NCBI GenBank assembly: GCA_947564305.1
Contig: CANOBT010000104.1
Coordinates: 1-19,358, forward strand
Reading direction: 5' to 3'
Length of the DNA stretch: 19,358 nt
From: an uncultured Lachnospiraceae bacterium
GTDB taxonomy: Bacteria; Bacillota_A; Clostridia; Lachnospirales; Lachnospiraceae
In this document: positions 17,916-19,358 of the stretch, one piece after another
Layout: the number at the start of each line of letters is the position of its first letter
Position numbering within the stretch: position 1 is the stretch's first letter
Program-made: the position numbers and the translations under genes
Notes under the pieces: model-generated
What the model saw: only the letters and a program-made list of their open reading frames with translations
What the model was told of the DNA's origin: nothing
Databases searched by the model: none

Positions 17916-18329
17916 TTATCTTATTCCAAGCAATAATTCACCAATCCCTATAATATTCTTTTTCGCTACAAATATTTCCAGTTCCTTGGATATTTCTTCA
18001 AAAAAACGGATTGGAGTCACAACTATCTTCTCATCTTTATATATTTTACTTAATTCGTCCAGCATTATTATCTGAATATTATCATTTCCCAAGACCTTCC
18101 CATACTTATCTACAATTCCAAGGACATTCAAAGATTTCACCCCAATTCTATAGAGTTGAATCCCCATATATGTCCCTCCATATATATACATATTACTTAT
18201 ATCAAATTTTCTTAGTCTCTCTTCAACATACTTTTCGTCAAGCATCAACCCCATTATTTCATATGACAATAATGCGACACTGTAATTTGTTGAATACTCT
18301 TCTAAAATCTGCTTTTCTATCTTATCCAT
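17916..18329 (-). CDS. Stand-alone Rossmann-like module protein
   Basis: 137 residues if the start is ATG 18329, 7 nt after AAGG; the ATG at 18335 is too close to that site. After a helical lead of about 45 residues the chain is just the module found on the other enzymes: MYIYGGTYMGIQLYRIG, an acidic strand end in GIVDKYGK, then KIVVTPIRFFEE and a closing NIIGIGELL. The second and third glycines of the usual GxGxxG are altered (GGTYMG), so nucleotide binding is uncertain. It lies between the damaged GT32 gene (8-14 nt) and the GT4 gene (27 nt). It could be a true small subunit or the leftover tail of a lost larger gene; the ribosome site argues that it is expressed. Confidence 0.65.
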   Translation of the reverse strand: MDKIEKQILEEYSTNYSVALLSYEIMGLMLDEKYVEERLRKFDISNMYIYGGTYMGIQLYRIGVKSLNVLGIVDKYGKVLGNDNIQIIMLDELSKIYKDEKIVVTPIRFFEEISKELEIFVAKKNIIGIGELLLGIR

Positions 18330-18343
18330 TACCATGCCTTTCT

Positions 18344-18979
18344 TTATAATTTCATATACCTCATGAACTCATCCCAGCTTCTCCTTTGTCTTTCATCAAC
18401 CCAACTGTTTGCCACATGATGTATAGAAATCGTATGTTCTGTAAAAAAATGGGCTTCTCCATGCATTGTGGGGCTAAGAACCTCAAGCGGATATATTACA
18501 TGTCCATCAATATTCTGATACTCATTTGCAATTTTAAATCCCATCTTTTCAAGAACTGGTGCTTGATATTCTCCACATGGCTGTAAATTAAGTTCCCCAT
18601 TCTTCTTATAAAATGAAATATTTTCATAGGCATCTCTGCATCTTCTAATTAGTTCATTCCCTTTTATTGCCCCAAAGCCACATCCAAATGTAATTGATAC
18701 TTCCGACATAGCTCCACAGAACATCTTGTCGCATAAAAGCTTGTCCATATTAGAAATAAGTTCTACATCCGTATCTAAATAGATACCGCCTTCGTTATAT
18801 ATGATATCCAAACGTGCATAATCTGGAACAAATCCCCACTTCCTGTTTTGATATGCCTCGTACATATATCTGTTCTTTGATATGTCGTAATTACTTTCAT
18901 CCCACCGTATTATTTCATAATCTGGACAATATTTTTTCCATGACCCCATTTAATTCTGTAAAACTTTTGGAATCTCTGT
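18344..18979 (-). pseudogene. GT32 glycosyltransferase lacking its N-terminus
   Basis: From ATG 18949 a 201-residue frame matches the GT32 (capsular/mannosyltransferase OCH1-like) family from its SWKKYCPDYEIIRW region onward. It includes FVPDYARLDIIYNEGGIYLD with the DTD metal site (59-61) and the late SIHHVANSW. The family normally begins IPKIIHYCWFGG about 20 residues earlier. Here the same frame upstream reads TEIPKVLQN, then TAA (18952-18950), then MGSWKK. So the start signature is present but some 14-18 residues of the first beta strand and loop are missing and a stop lies in between. No ribosome site precedes ATG 18949. I infer a damaged gene; an N-terminally short but active enzyme is possible because the catalytic core survives. 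Confidence 0.6.
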
Positions 18980-18981
18980 CT

Positions 18982-19358
18982 TTATTTAAGTAAACTTCTA
19001 ACTTCATGTGGCAAATTCTCTACACATAAATCTTCTCTTTGAATATGAAGTATCTTATCCTTATCTACACCTAGATTCTTCAATATATTTAAACTTAGTA
19101 CTACAGCAGAACAATCTGTAATAGCAATAATAATATACTTATATGATTCTTTAGAGATTTTCTGTATTCGAAATGCATCTTCTCTATCAATCCAATCTAC
19201 TATATTGCAATAATTCGATTGTTGTAATACATTTACCAAACTACTGGCGAATACCCCCTTGCCGTACACCAAAATATTGTCATTTTGTTTTACTATAGGA
19301 TATAATAATAACTTTTCTTCATTGTTATCTTGATTTTCTGCAATTCTCATTTGCTCCA
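18982..19358 (-). CDS. Rossmann-like module, probable C-terminal end of a larger protein (5' end beyond window)
   Basis: The frame is open to the right edge. An ATG at 19350 would give 122 residues, but only GGAG with a 3-nt spacer precedes it, and the frame continues upstream (Glu-Gln before Met). Residues from NILVYGKGVFASSLV through NIVDWIDRE, YIIIAITD and ILHIQRED are the same module that ends the GT2 and GT10 genes here. By analogy it is likely the tail of a glycosyltransferase that lies mostly outside the window. A stand-alone protein cannot be ruled out. Confidence 0.6.
   Translation of the reverse strand, partial: EQMRIAENQDNNEEKLLLYPIVKQNDNILVYGKGVFASSLVNVLQQSNYCNIVDWIDREDAFRIQKISKESYKYIIIAITDCSAVVLSLNILKNLGVDKDKILHIQREDLCVENLPHEVRSLLK

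Noticed and set aside
1..19358. tRNA, rRNA, CRISPR arrays, insertion sequences, rho-independent terminators
   Set aside because: No repeat-spacer pattern, transposase motif, terminal inverted repeats, cloverleaf or stem plus T-run was seen on reading both strands; the genes are packed with very short gaps.

Overview
All supported genes lie on the minus strand, so transcription runs from the right edge towards the left. The window is the interior of a large surface-polysaccharide (capsule or cell-wall glycan) locus. AGGAGG-type ribosome sites, the many GT2 and GT32 enzymes and the remnant of a DUF1703-type AAA ATPase gene suggest a Bacillota gut anaerobe, probably Lachnospiraceae-like. That taxonomic call is inference. 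Neither end of the locus is present, and I see no flippase, polymerase or initiating sugar-phosphate transferase.

Right part, in transcription order (19.36-16.8 kb, AT-rich): the end of a gene carrying a Rossmann-like module; a GT32 glycosyltransferase that has lost its N-terminus; a small stand-alone Rossmann-like protein; and a GT4-type glycosyltransferase. Next (16.76-12.64 kb) is a four-gene set matching the WbpB/WbpE/WbpD/WbpA enzymes. Together they would turn UDP-GlcNAc into UDP-2,3-diacetamido-2,3-dideoxy-glucuronic acid. No WbpI-type 2-epimerase is present.

Middle (12.6-5.95 kb): five glycosyltransferases in tight order (one GT-B type, three GT2 of which two are tandem paralogues, one GT10/fucosyltransferase type). 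Each carries an extra Rossmann-like module of about 90 residues, N-terminal in the GT-B enzyme and C-terminal in the others.

Left part (5.95-1 kb, GC-richer): a zone of gene decay holds a radical SAM gene with two in-frame stops, a Rossmann-GT gene with one in-frame TGA, and a deletion remnant of a DUF1703 gene with a plausible promoter. It is followed by an intact 777-residue protein with a methyltransferase-like, a kinase-like, a Rossmann-like and a cytidylyltransferase domain. Last is a TIM-barrel sugar isomerase-like protein with the same Rossmann module at its end, running off the window.

The feature that ties the locus together is this Rossmann-like module. It occurs ten times, on enzymes of unrelated folds and alone. 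I infer a common job, such as holding a nucleotide sugar or docking the assembly enzymes to each other; no function is shown by the sequence itself.
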